Below are positions 17,226-25,685 of a stretch of 64,000 nucleotides of DNA, piece after piece (the stretch's first letter is position 1; each line of letters begins with the position of its first letter). The notes below the pieces were generated by a model. The model was not told the origin of the DNA. It saw only the letters and a list, made by a program, of their open reading frames with translations, and ran no database searches. The position numbers and the translations under genes are program-made. Source of the stretch: Actinomadura rifamycini DSM 43936 (lineage in GTDB: Bacteria > Actinomycetota > Actinomycetes > Streptosporangiales > Streptosporangiaceae); the NCBI RefSeq assembly GCF_000425065.1, contig NZ_AULB01000015.1, forward strand, positions 1-64,000, in the 5' to 3' direction.

Positions 17226-18587
17226 ATGGCGAACGGCACCGCCGCCCCCGGGGACGCCGACATCGGCCGGCGCACGATCCGGAAGGTGACGCTCCGGATC
17301 ATGCCGATCATCGGCCTGCTCTACGTGTTCAACTACATGGACCGCGCCAACATCTCGTACGCGCAGCTCGGCATGGAGCACGAGCTCGCCGTCACGACGG
17401 CGGTGTTCGGCACCGCGTCGGCGATCTTCTTCCTCGCCTACGTCGTGTTCGAGGTGCCCAGCAACATGATCATGAAGCGGGTCGGGGCGCGGCTGTGGCT
17501 GGCCCGGATCGCGATCAGCTGGGGCATCGTGACGGCCGCGACCGGCCTCGTGCAGGACGTCACGCAGCTCTACGCCGCCCGCATCCTGCTGGGCGTCGCG
17601 GAAGCGGGCCTGTTCCCGGGCCTGCTGCTCTACCTGACGCTGTGGTACCGCACGCAGGAGCGCGGACGGGCGATCGCGGGGCTCGCGCTGGCGCAGCCGG
17701 TCGCGATGATCCTCGGCAGCCTCACCGGCGGGCTCATCCTCGACCACGTCCACTGGCTCGACATGAGCAGCTGGCGGTGGGTGTTCGTGCTGCAGGGCGT
17801 CCCCGCGGTCCTGATCGGCGTCGCCGTCCTGTTCCTGCTGCCGGACGTCCCGGGCAAGGCGCGGTTCCTCAGCCGTGCGGAGGCCGCGTGGCTGGACGGC
17901 GAGATCGCGAAGGAGTACACGCCCGAGCGGTCGCACGGGCCGCTCGCCGAACTGAAGGTCGTCCGGGACCGGAAGGTGCTGTACCTCGCGGTCGCGAACT
18001 TCTTCGCCGCGTGCGGGCTGTACGGGTTCACGTTCTTCCTGCCCAAGATCGTCGAGCAGATGGACCCGTCGTACTCGGCGACGAACATCGGGTTCCTCGG
18101 CACGATCCCGTTCCTGGTCGGCGCGGTCGGAATGGTGCTGGTCGCGCGCAACTCCGACCGGTCGGGCGAGCGCAAGTGGCACGTGATCGCGCTGATGCTG
18201 CTCGCCGCCGCGGGGCTGTTCGGGACGATCCAGTTCCGGCACCAGCCGGCGGTGGCGCTGGCGTGCCTGTCGCTCGTCGGGATCGGCGTCCTCGGCTACA
18301 TGGCGCCGTACTGGGCGATGGCCGCGCGGGTGCTGTCGCGGGAGCACACGGCGGTCGGGCTGGCGGCGATCAACTCGATCGCGGCGCTGGGCGGCTTCTT
18401 CGGCCCGTACGTGATCGGGCAGAACGCGACGGCGGACGACGTGTCGGTGGGCCTGTACTTCCCGATCGGCTGCCTGGTGGTGTGCGCGGCGATGCTCGCG
18501 TTCCTGCGGGTGCCGCGGGACGAGCCGCGCCGTGCGGCGCCCGCGGGGGCGGCGCCCGCCGCGGCCGCGGAGGCCGCCGGGAAGTGA
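17226..18587 (+). CDS. MFS transporter, anion:cation symporter type
   Basis: 453 residues and about 12 membrane helices. YVFNYMDRANISYAQLGM in helix 1 and FEVPSNMIMKRVGARLWLAR after helix 2 are signatures of the ACS subfamily (tartrate, phthalate, hydroxyphenylacetate, hexuronate carriers). It would import the organic acid metabolised by the upstream SDRs and flavoprotein. GAGGAG precedes the ATG. It closes the operon; the MarR gene follows in 40 bases with what looks like its own promoter. Confidence 0.9.
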   Translation: MANGTAAPGDADIGRRTIRKVTLRIMPIIGLLYVFNYMDRANISYAQLGMEHELAVTTAVFGTASAIFFLAYVVFEVPSNMIMKRVGARLWLARIAISWGIVTAATGLVQDVTQLYAARILLGVAEAGLFPGLLLYLTLWYRTQERGRAIAGLALAQPVAMILGSLTGGLILDHVHWLDMSSWRWVFVLQGVPAVLIGVAVLFLLPDVPGKARFLSRAEAAWLDGEIAKEYTPERSHGPLAELKVVRDRKVLYLAVANFFAACGLYGFTFFLPKIVEQMDPSYSATNIGFLGTIPFLVGAVGMVLVARNSDRSGERKWHVIALMLLAAAGLFGTIQFRHQPAVALACLSLVGIGVLGYMAPYWAMAARVLSREHTAVGLAAINSIAALGGFFGPYVIGQNATADDVSVGLYFPIGCLVVCAAMLAFLRVPRDEPRRAAPAGAAPAAAAEAAGK

Positions 18588-18614
18588 TCAAACCATGAAT
18601 CGCTTCGGCGCCGT

Positions 18615-18620
18615 TAGTGT
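18615..18620 (+). promoter_or_regulatory. putative -10 element for leaderless MarR gene
   Basis: TAGTGT ends seven bases before ATG 18628, the spacing seen for leaderless actinobacterial mRNAs. No good -35 is visible. Confidence 0.35.
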
Positions 18621-18627
18621 TGCGGCC

Positions 18628-19224
18628 ATGGAGGATCGCGACACCGCCCCGGCGGACGGCCCGGCCGGCGCGGCGGACGGCCCGGCGGACGGCCCGGCCG
18701 GCGCGGCCGGCGAGCTCGACTTCTGGTCGTTCGTCGACCTCGCCGGCGGCCGGCTGGCCGAGGAGTTCGGCTTCCCGCACCGGCTGGCGACCCGGCTGCT
18801 GCTGACCCTGAACCGGGCGTCGGCGATCGTCACCTACGACCTGGAGTCGACGGTGCACCGGCCGCGCGGGCACTCGTGGGCGGCGTTCCGGCTGCTGTTC
18901 GTCACGTGGCTGGCCGGGCCGCTGGAGCCGGGGCGGGCCGCGGCGCTGGCCGGGATGAGCCGGGCGGCGGTGTCGAACCTCGCCAAGACGCTCGTCGCGG
19001 ACGGGATGCTGGAGCGGGCGCGCGGCGCGCGGGACGGCCGGTCGGTGATCCTGTCGCTGACGGAGCGGGGCCGCGCCGCGATGCTGGAGATCTTCGCGGC
19101 CCAGCACGCCCGCGAGAAGCAGTGGGCGGACGTCCTCACCGAGACCGAGCAGCAGATGCTGGTCATGCTGCTGGACAAGCTGATCGAGGGGCGCACGCAG
19201 TTCGACGTCCGCGAGCGCAGCTAG
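18628..19224 (+). CDS. MarR-family regulator
   Basis: 198 residues. After an Ala/Gly/Asp-rich disordered start (two ADGPAG repeats), residues about 40-190 form a MarR winged helix: AAALAGMSRAAVSNLAKTLV is the recognition helix region, DGRSVILSLTERGRAA the wing. The start is set at ATG 18628 from the -10/leaderless signal; an in-frame ATG at 18595 adds 11 residues. It lies directly upstream of the homogentisate genes, whose promoter region contains a perfect MarR-size palindrome, so it most likely controls them. Confidence 0.85.
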   Translation: MEDRDTAPADGPAGAADGPADGPAGAAGELDFWSFVDLAGGRLAEEFGFPHRLATRLLLTLNRASAIVTYDLESTVHRPRGHSWAAFRLLFVTWLAGPLEPGRAAALAGMSRAAVSNLAKTLVADGMLERARGARDGRSVILSLTERGRAAMLEIFAAQHAREKQWADVLTETEQQMLVMLLDKLIEGRTQFDVRERS

Positions 19225-19234
19225 CGGCCCGGCC

Positions 19235-19281
19235 GGACCGGCCGGACCGGGCCGGCCCGGACCGGCCGGACCGGGCCGGCC
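19235..19281. repeat. two tandem 23-bp GC repeats, 24-bp period
   Basis: Identical copies at 19235-19257 and 19259-19281, made of GGCCGG and GGACCGG blocks. Each is also self-complementary, so strong hairpins can form. Placed between MarR and hmgA; may act as a terminator for MarR or be simple-sequence expansion. Confidence 0.6.
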
Positions 19282-19340
19282 GGGCCCGCGGGTTAGGTCT
19301 TCCCTGCGGCGGAGAAGAGCCGTAGTGTCGGCCAAAAGTA

Positions 19341-19354
19341 GTTAATGCATTAAC
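19341..19354. promoter_or_regulatory. probable MarR operator before hmgA
   Basis: GTTAATGCATTAAC, a perfect 14-base palindrome of the size and composition of MarR-family sites, 21 bases upstream of the hmgA start and just after a possible -10 (TAGTGT, 19323-19328). It is the only AT-rich stretch in the area. Confidence 0.65.
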
Positions 19355-19375
19355 CATCTTCGGGAGGCGAGGAGC

Positions 19376-20575
19376 ATGGCGCACTACCGCCGGGTCGGCG
19401 ACGTGCCGCCGAAACGCCACACCCAGCACCGGGACGGCGAGGGTCGGCTGTACTACGAGGAGCTGATGGGCGAGGAGGGCTTCTCGGCCGACTCGTCCCT
19501 GCTCTACCACCGCGAGATCCCGTCGGCGATCGTCGACGCCCGGCCGTGGGACGTCCCGGACGCCGCGACCGCGCCCAACCATCCGCTGAAGCCCCGCCAC
19601 CTGCGGCTGCACGAGCTGTTCCCCGCGGACCGGTGGGCCGGGACCGACCCGGTGACCGGGCGGCGGCTCGTCCTCGGCAACGGCGACGTCCGCATCTCCT
19701 ACGCCGTGTCCGCCGCCGCCTCGCCGCTGTACCGCAACGCGACCGGCGACGAGGTCGTCTACGTCGAGTCCGGCGCGGCGACCGTCGAGACCGTCTTCGG
19801 GACGCTGCGCGCCGAGCAGGGCGACTACGTGGTCGTCCCCATGTCGGCGACGCACCGCTGGCTGCCCGAGGGCGACGAGCCCCTGCGCACCTACGCGATC
19901 GAGGCGAACGGGCACATCGCGCCGCCCAAGCGGTACCTGTCGCGGTTCGGGCAGTTCCTGGAGCACGCCCCCTACTGCGAGCGCGACCTGCACGGCCCCG
20001 GCGAGCCCCTCCTGGCGGACGGCACCGACGTCGAGGTGCTCGTGAAGCACCGCACGTCCCGGGGCGTCACCGGCACCCGCATGGTGTACGCGCGGCACCC
20101 GTTCGACGTCGTCGGCTGGGACGGCTGCCTGTACCCGTACACGTTCAACATCCGCGACTTCGAGCCGATCACCGGGCGCGTCCACCAGCCGCCGCCCGTC
20201 CACCAGGTGTTCGAGGGGCCGGGCTTCGTCGTGTGCAACTTCGTGCCCCGCAAGGTCGACTACCACCCGCTGTCGATCCCGGTGCCGTACTACCACTCGA
20301 ACGTCGACTCCGACGAGGTCATGTTCTACTGCGGCGGCGACTACGAGGCCCGCAAGGGCTCCGGCATCGGGCAGGGCTCGGTCTCGGTCCACCCCGGCGG
20401 CCTCGCCCACGGCCCGCAGCCGGGCGCGTACGAGCGCAGCATCGGCGCCGGGTTCTTCGACGAGCTCGCCGTCATGGTCGACACGTTCCGCCCCCTCGAA
20501 CTCGGCGAGGGCGGCACCGCCTGCGAGGACGGCGGCTACGCCTGGACCTGGGCGGGCCGGGGACCGGACCGGTGA
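19376..20575 (+). CDS. hmgA: homogentisate 1,2-dioxygenase
   Basis: 399 residues. Fe(II) enzyme opening homogentisate to maleylacetoacetate in tyrosine/phenylalanine degradation. Double-cupin layout with the C-terminal metal site in PYYHSNVDSDEVMFYCGGDYEARKG (His and Glu region) and GSVSVHPGGLAHGP (His). The actinobacterial form is slightly shorter than the about 440-residue human and Pseudomonas type. GAGGCGAGGAG precedes the ATG. Its stop overlaps the next gene (GTGA). Probably repressed by MarR through the palindrome upstream. Confidence 0.92.
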   Translation: MAHYRRVGDVPPKRHTQHRDGEGRLYYEELMGEEGFSADSSLLYHREIPSAIVDARPWDVPDAATAPNHPLKPRHLRLHELFPADRWAGTDPVTGRRLVLGNGDVRISYAVSAAASPLYRNATGDEVVYVESGAATVETVFGTLRAEQGDYVVVPMSATHRWLPEGDEPLRTYAIEANGHIAPPKRYLSRFGQFLEHAPYCERDLHGPGEPLLADGTDVEVLVKHRTSRGVTGTRMVYARHPFDVVGWDGCLYPYTFNIRDFEPITGRVHQPPPVHQVFEGPGFVVCNFVPRKVDYHPLSIPVPYYHSNVDSDEVMFYCGGDYEARKGSGIGQGSVSVHPGGLAHGPQPGAYERSIGAGFFDELAVMVDTFRPLELGEGGTACEDGGYAWTWAGRGPDR

Positions 20576-21438
20576 CCGGCATGCCGGACCTCCCCGCCTT
20601 CGCCGTCGGGCTCTGCGACGACGCCGCCGTCTTCCCGCCGGGCCGCGCGCCGCTCGCCGACGCCGTCCCCGCGCACCGGCGCCACCGCGCCGCCCCGTAC
20701 ACCGCGCTCGTCGGCCCGCTGATCCTGCCCGCCACCGCGCTGGACGACCTGGCGCCGCTCCTCGACCGGGAGCCCGGCGGCCCCCTGGACCTCGCGCTGA
20801 CCGCGCCCGCGGGGCCCGCGCAGGCCGCGGACGCCCTCGCCGCCGCCGCCGGCCTGCCCGTCGACCTGCGCGGGCTGGAGGTCGCCGTGCCCCCCGGGTG
20901 GACGCCGTCCGACCTGGTCCGCGCCGTGGACGGGCTGCGCACCGACGTCCCGATCCACGTCGAGGTGCCGCGGGACGAGCGCCGTCCCGCGGTCATCGCG
21001 GCGCTCGCCGCGTCCGGGCACCGCGCGAAGTTCCGCACCGGCGGCGTCACCGCCGACCTCTACCCGGACCCGGCCGAACTGGCCGCCGCGGTCGCGGCGG
21101 CCGTCGCCGCGGGCGTCCCGTTCAAGGCGACCGCCGGGCTGCACCACCCGGTCCGCAACACCGACCCCGGGACCGGCTTCGACCAGCACGGCTTCCTCAA
21201 CCTGCTGCTCGCGGCGGACGCCGCGCTGGACGGCCGGCCCGCCGCCGAGCTGGCCGCGCTGCTCGCCGACCGCGACGCCGCGTCCGTCGCCGCCCGCGTC
21301 GCCGCCCTGCCGCCCGACCGGACGGCCGCGGCCCGCGCGGCGTTCGTGTCGTTCGGCACGTGCAGCATCACCGACCCCCTGACCGAACTCGCGGACCTCG
21401 GGCTCCTCCCGGCCGCGCTCACCGAGGAGTACGCATGA
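20572..21438 (+). CDS. uncharacterised protein between hmgA and fahA
   Basis: 288 residues from a GTG overlapping the hmgA stop; an ATG three codons on is the alternative. Not a family I can name. Features: GLCDDAAVFPPGRAPLADAV at the N-terminus, regularly spaced Ala-rich helices and short strands as in a TIM barrel, conserved-looking charged loops RAKFRTGGVTADLYPD and PFKATAGLHHPVRN, and SFGTCSITDPL near the end. It is locked between homogentisate dioxygenase and fumarylacetoacetase by four-base overlaps on both sides. The pathway step between those enzymes is maleylacetoacetate isomerisation, for which no glutathione-type isomerase gene is present here. Confidence 0.75.
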   Translation: MTGMPDLPAFAVGLCDDAAVFPPGRAPLADAVPAHRRHRAAPYTALVGPLILPATALDDLAPLLDREPGGPLDLALTAPAGPAQAADALAAAAGLPVDLRGLEVAVPPGWTPSDLVRAVDGLRTDVPIHVEVPRDERRPAVIAALAASGHRAKFRTGGVTADLYPDPAELAAAVAAAVAAGVPFKATAGLHHPVRNTDPGTGFDQHGFLNLLLAADAALDGRPAAELAALLADRDAASVAARVAALPPDRTAAARAAFVSFGTCSITDPLTELADLGLLPAALTEEYA

Positions 21439-22607
21439 CCCGCATCGAGGTGCCCGACGGCTCGCCGTTCGGGCTCGCCAACCTCCCCTACGGGGTGTTC
21501 TCCACGCCCGGGACGGCGCCCCGCGTCGGCGTCCGCGTCGCCGACTCCGTCGTCGACCTCGCCGCCGTCCTCCACGACGACGTGTTCGCGAACCCGACGC
21601 TGAACCCCTTCATGGCGCAGGGGCACGCCCGCTGGGTCGAGGTGCGCGAACGGATCCTGGACGCCGTCGGCGGCGACCTCCCGGCCGGCGCCGTGCACCC
21701 GGTCGGCGCCGTCGCCCTGCACATGCCGTTCGAGGTCGGCGACTACGTCGACTTCTACGCGTCCGAGCACCACGCCTCCAACCTCGGGCGGCTGTTCCGG
21801 CCCGACTCCGAGCCGCTCATGCCGAACTGGAAGCACCTGCCGGTCGGCTACCACGGCCGCGCCGGGACGGTCGTGCCGTCCGGCACCCCGATCGTGCGGC
21901 CGTCCGGGCAGCGCAAGGCGCCGGACGACGCCGCCCCCGGGTTCGGGCCGTCCCGCCGGCTCGACATCGAGGCCGAGGTCGGGTTCGTCGTCGGCACCGG
22001 CTCCCCGCTGGGCGCCCCCGTCCCGGTCGGCGAGTTCGCCGAGCGGGTCTTCGGCGCCGTCCTCGTCAACGACTGGTCGGCCCGCGACATCCAGGCGTGG
22101 GAGTACGTCCCGCTCGGCCCGTTCCTCGGGAAGAGCTTCGCGACGTCGGTCTCGTCCTGGGTCGTCCCGCTGCTCGCGCTGGAGGCGGCCCGCGTCGCGA
22201 CCCCGCCGCAGGAACCCGAGCCCCTCCCCTACCTGCGGGAGAAGGACGCGTGGGGGCTCGACCTCGACCTCGCCGTCGAGTGGAACGGGCAGCTCGTCTC
22301 CCGGCCGCCGTACCGGGAGATGTACTGGTCGCCCGCGCAGATGCTCGCCCACATGACGGTGAACGGCGCCGCGACCCGCACCGGCGACCTGTTCGCGTCC
22401 GGCACCGTGTCCGGCCCCGAGAAGGACCAGCGGGGCGCGTTCATCGAGCTGTCGTGGGGCGGGCGCGAGCCGCTGGAGGTCGCGGGCGAGCCCCGCACGT
22501 TCCTGATGGACGGCGACGAGGTCGTCCTGTCGGCGACGGCCCCGGCGGCGGACGGCGGCCGCCTCGGCTTCGGCGAGGTCCGCGGCCGCGTTTACCCGGC
22601 CCGCTGA
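21435..22607 (+). CDS. fahA: fumarylacetoacetase
   Basis: 390 residues. Hydrolyses fumarylacetoacetate to fumarate and acetoacetate, last step of tyrosine degradation. N-terminal SH3-like domain with LPYGVFS, then the FAH fold: DFYASEHHASNLG holds catalytic His and metal Asp, YHGRAGT, DIEAEVGFVVGTG (two metal Glu), LVNDWSARDIQAWEYVPLGPFLGKSF. Length is a little under the about 420-residue norm. Translationally coupled to the unnamed middle gene. Confidence 0.93.
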   Translation: MTRIEVPDGSPFGLANLPYGVFSTPGTAPRVGVRVADSVVDLAAVLHDDVFANPTLNPFMAQGHARWVEVRERILDAVGGDLPAGAVHPVGAVALHMPFEVGDYVDFYASEHHASNLGRLFRPDSEPLMPNWKHLPVGYHGRAGTVVPSGTPIVRPSGQRKAPDDAAPGFGPSRRLDIEAEVGFVVGTGSPLGAPVPVGEFAERVFGAVLVNDWSARDIQAWEYVPLGPFLGKSFATSVSSWVVPLLALEAARVATPPQEPEPLPYLREKDAWGLDLDLAVEWNGQLVSRPPYREMYWSPAQMLAHMTVNGAATRTGDLFASGTVSGPEKDQRGAFIELSWGGREPLEVAGEPRTFLMDGDEVVLSATAPAADGGRLGFGEVRGRVYPAR

Positions 22608-22615
22608 CCACCGCA

Positions 22616-22655
22616 CCGCCCGCGGCGGCCCGCGCGCACGGGCCGCCGCGGGCGG
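22616..22655. terminator. bidirectional hairpin between fahA and fmdA
   Basis: Perfect 16-base stem (CCGCCCGCGGCGGCCC and its complement) with an eight-base loop, between convergent genes. No U-tract, as usual in actinobacteria. Confidence 0.75.
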
Positions 22656-22659
22656 GCGC

Positions 22660-23907
22660 TCAGGACGTCACGGCGCACTGCCCGCGGTCGGCGCGGCGCG
22701 GCCCCTCCGCGGACGGGCGGACGTCGAAGTCGAAGATCGCCGTCGGCAGGTACAGCGAGCAGCAGGCGTTCGGGATGTCGACGACGCCGCTGAGCCGCCC
22801 GTCGATCGGCGCGGCGCAGAGCAGCAGGTACGCCTGCTCGCCGGTGTACCCGAACTTCCCCAGGTACTCGATCGCGTTCAGGCAGGCGTTGCGGTAGGCG
22901 AGCGTCGCGTCGGTGAACGCGTTGGTGTCGGTCTCGTGGTCGACCGAGATGCCGATGAACGAGATGAACTCGTCGTACCGGGGCTCGACGTTGCCGGGCA
23001 GGAAGACCGGGTTGGTCGTCACGCCGTACTTCTCCATGCCGCCCTTGATCAGGTCGATGCCGAGGTCGACGAACCCGCCCATCTCGATGGCGCCGCAGAA
23101 GGTGATCTCGCCGTCGCCCTGGCTGAAGTGCAGGTCGCCGCCGGACAGCAGCGCGCCCGGGACGAACACGGGGAAGAAGACCCGCGAGCCGCGGCTGAAG
23201 TTCTTGATGTCCTGGTTGCCGCCGTTCTCCCGGGGCGGGATGGTCCGGGCACCCTCCCGGCCGACCCGTTCGAGGTCGGCGCCGGTCAGGGTCCCCGCGA
23301 GGACGTCCCGCGGTTCGGGCGGCATCGCGAGCGGCGGCACCCGGTCGGGGTCGGTGTCGATGAGGGCCTGCTCGCGCGCGTTCCAGCGGGCCAGCATGTC
23401 GGCGGACGGCGCGGTGCCGAGCAGGCCGGGATGCGTGATGCCCGTGAACCGGACGCCGGGGATGTGGCGGGACGACGCGGTCTGCCCGCGGAAGTCCCAG
23501 ATCGCCTTGTAGGCGTCGGGGAACCGGTCGGTGAGGAAGCCGCCGCCGTTGTGCCGGTCGAAGACGCCGGTGTACCCCCAGCCCTGGCCCGCGATGTCCC
23601 CGGTCTCCTGCGGGACGGGCCCGATGTCGAGGACGTCCACGACGAGCAGGTCGCCGGGCTCGGCGCCCTCCACCGCGATCGGGCCGCTCAGCATGTGGTT
23701 GACGTTCAGGTTCAGGTCGCGGATGTCGTTCGCCGAGTCGTTGTTCCCGACCTGGCCGTCCATCCACTCCCGGCTCTCGAGGCGGATCTCCGCCCCGGGG
23801 CGCACGGTGGCCGCGGGCGGGATGTCGGGATGCCACCGGTTGTGGCCGGGCACGTCCTGGTCGCGCATCGACCGCGCCTGGTCCACGCTGAACACGACTT
23901 CGGGCAT
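22660..23907 (-). CDS. fmdA: formamidase
   Basis: 415 residues of the acetamidase/formamidase family. Hydrolyses formamide (or short amides) to ammonia and formate in the cytoplasm. Conserved parts seen: GHNRWHPDIPP, GDLLVVDVLDIG, GWGYTGVFD, FPGVRFTGITHPGLLG-like segment, GALLSGGDLHFSQGDGEITFCGAIEM and FISFIGISVD. Length matches fmdA of Methylophilus. It follows fmdB in a two-gene left-facing operon. A nitrogen-scavenging role is likely. Confidence 0.9.
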   Translation of the reverse strand: MPEVVFSVDQARSMRDQDVPGHNRWHPDIPPAATVRPGAEIRLESREWMDGQVGNNDSANDIRDLNLNVNHMLSGPIAVEGAEPGDLLVVDVLDIGPVPQETGDIAGQGWGYTGVFDRHNGGGFLTDRFPDAYKAIWDFRGQTASSRHIPGVRFTGITHPGLLGTAPSADMLARWNAREQALIDTDPDRVPPLAMPPEPRDVLAGTLTGADLERVGREGARTIPPRENGGNQDIKNFSRGSRVFFPVFVPGALLSGGDLHFSQGDGEITFCGAIEMGGFVDLGIDLIKGGMEKYGVTTNPVFLPGNVEPRYDEFISFIGISVDHETDTNAFTDATLAYRNACLNAIEYLGKFGYTGEQAYLLLCAAPIDGRLSGVVDIPNACCSLYLPTAIFDFDVRPSAEGPRRADRGQCAVTS

Positions 23908-23922
23908 GGCTTCCTCCGTAGG

Positions 23923-24201
23923 TCAGGGACGGGGCAACCGGTCCCGCCGCGGGTCGGCGGAGGGCGCGGGCGGGCGCGGGCGGGCGTCCCGCCGGACGAC
24001 CCGCGGCTCGCCGGCGCTCGCCTCCCCGGCGTCCAGCGCCCGCGCCAGCGCCGCCGGCGTGCGGCGGACGAGCGGCGGCGTGAACACGCGGGGCGCCGCG
24101 CGGCCGCACCCCGGGCACGGCTCCGCGGCCTCGGCCGTCCCGATCGGGCGGGCGACGTCGAACGCCCCGCACTCCGAACACCGGTATCGGTAGATCGCCA
24201 C
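23923..24201 (-). CDS. fmdB: FmdB-family zinc-ribbon protein
   Basis: 92 residues from GTG 24201, preceded by GGGGGG. The N-terminus YRYRCSECG and CPGCG form the two CxxC knuckles of the FmdB/CxxC_CxxC_SSSS regulatory domain. The remaining half is a basic Pro/Arg tail. FmdB-like proteins are thought to regulate formamidase expression. Position directly upstream of fmdA supports that pairing. Confidence 0.85.
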   Translation of the reverse strand: MAIYRYRCSECGAFDVARPIGTAEAAEPCPGCGRAAPRVFTPPLVRRTPAALARALDAGEASAGEPRVVRRDARPRPPAPSADPRRDRLPRP

Positions 24202-24273
24202 GGTTGCCCCCCAATGCCTCCGTTGGCCGACTATTCCGCCAGGTAGCACACCTAAACGAGCGAACCTCGCAGG

Positions 24274-25398
24274 TCAGGCGGCATCGAAGAAGGCGGCGAA
24301 CGGGTCGTCGAGGACCGCGCCGGACTCGTCCGGGCCCAGCAGGCACGCGTCCAGCAGCGCGTGGATGCGGTCGGCGTCGATGCCCGGCCCGGTCATCACC
24401 AGGTGCTGGACGCGGTCGCCGTGCTCGGCCGACCAGTCGAGCGCGGCGGCGACCCGGCGGGCGGGCCGCACCTCGTCCCACGCGGCCTCGGGCAGCGCGG
24501 CGAGCCACACCCCGGCGTCCGCCAGCGTGACGACGCCCGCCACCGCGTCCCACGCGAGCATCCGGTCGGGCCGGTTCGTCAGCCAGAACCGTCCCCGGCT
24601 GCGCACCGACTCGGCGGCGAGGACGTCCATGGCGGCGAAGAACCGCGCCGGGTGCAGGGGCGCGGTGCGGCGCCACACGACCGTGTCGGCGGTGGGGCTG
24701 TGCGCCGGGCAGGGCAGCAGCGCGGTGGCGGGGTCGACCCGGTCGGCGAGCTCGCGGGTGCACAGCGCGGGGCCGGTGACCTCCGGCGGCGGGTCGCCGG
24801 GCAGGACGACCGGCGTGAGCGGGGCCAGGTGCCGCAGGACGTCGCGGCACACCAGCAGATCGTCCTCGCCCGCGCCGAGGCCGGGCACGGCGAGCGCGGT
24901 CGCGTACTCGATCTGGTGGGCCAGCACCCCGGCCAGGTAGCGCCCGTCGCCGGGGGCGACCGGCGCGCCCGTCTCCGCGAGCCGCTCGCCCCGGCAGATG
25001 TCGACGGGCATCAGCTCGGCGTCCACCGCGGTCAGGACGGCCGTGAGCCGGAGCCGGTCGCGCAGCGCGGGAGCGTCGAGGGCCTCGGCGACCGTCCGCG
25101 GCTCCACGCAGTCCCACAGGTCGACCACCAGGGGCCCGGCGTGCGCGGCACGGCGCAGCAGCTCGGGGACCAGGTCCTCCCGGACCGTGCACGTCACGCA
25201 CCCGTGGTCGAGCCTGACCACCGCGCGGTCGAGCACCGCGCGGCCGTCCCGGACCGTCCGCGTGACGAGCCCGCCGGGCATCGCCCGCAGGTCGTGGTGG
25301 ACGGCGACGGCGCGGGGGTGCCCGCGCAGCAGCCGGTCGACGACGGCGGTCCGCGCGGCGGCGTGCACCCCGGCCACCAGCACGACGGGTACGGACAT
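24274..25398 (-). CDS. COG0523/CobW-like zinc-homeostasis protein with degenerate P-loop
   Basis: 374 residues. Overall plan and HGCVTCTVREDLVPELLRRA identify the COG0523 G3E family (the metal-binding CxCC motif appears as CVTC). The CobW C-terminal domain follows (RFWLTNRPDRMLAWD, VRPARRVAA). The N-terminal GxxGxGKT loop is replaced by GVHAAARTAVVD, lacking the Lys, so GTP hydrolysis is doubtful. COG0523 proteins deliver zinc during starvation. A good Zur box lies just upstream of the start, so it should be induced when zinc is low. ATG 25398 has GGAGGTC before it. Confidence 0.85.
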   Translation of the reverse strand: MSVPVVLVAGVHAAARTAVVDRLLRGHPRAVAVHHDLRAMPGGLVTRTVRDGRAVLDRAVVRLDHGCVTCTVREDLVPELLRRAAHAGPLVVDLWDCVEPRTVAEALDAPALRDRLRLTAVLTAVDAELMPVDICRGERLAETGAPVAPGDGRYLAGVLAHQIEYATALAVPGLGAGEDDLLVCRDVLRHLAPLTPVVLPGDPPPEVTGPALCTRELADRVDPATALLPCPAHSPTADTVVWRRTAPLHPARFFAAMDVLAAESVRSRGRFWLTNRPDRMLAWDAVAGVVTLADAGVWLAALPEAAWDEVRPARRVAAALDWSAEHGDRVQHLVMTGPGIDADRIHALLDACLLGPDESGAVLDDPFAAFFDAA

Positions 25399-25411
25399 GA
25401 CGACCTCCATA

Positions 25412-25432
25412 TGAAAATGATTATCGCTATCA
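25412..25432 (-). promoter_or_regulatory. Zur box
   Basis: TGAAAATGATTATC followed by GCTATCA. The left half matches the known actinobacterial Zur consensus (TGAAAATGATTATCATTTTCA) exactly; the right half is partly conserved. It begins 14 bases upstream of the COG0523 gene start, so bound Zur would block it. Confidence 0.75.
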
Positions 25433-25685
25433 TGCCATGTCGAACGGAGATCCGATGGCCCGCGGAGCCCGCGATCGATGCGACCGCCGCAGGCGCGTCC
25501 TCTACAGACAGGAACACCGGCCGCGCCCCCGGCATGCCGCGCGGTTCCTCGCGAGGGCAGGCGACCTCCCGCGACCGCCCCACGAGCAGGGGGGCCGGGG
25601 CGGCAGGGGGTCAAACCGCGGTAGTACCTCGGTATGGCACCGTGGTGTGTCGCCGCGGAGGCCGCCGTCCGGCGAGGATGCCCGC

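Noticed and set aside
25433..25685. Small ORF to the right of the Zur box
   Set aside because: It would encode an Arg/Pro-rich peptide unlike the ribosomal proteins usually Zur-linked; treated as untranslated.
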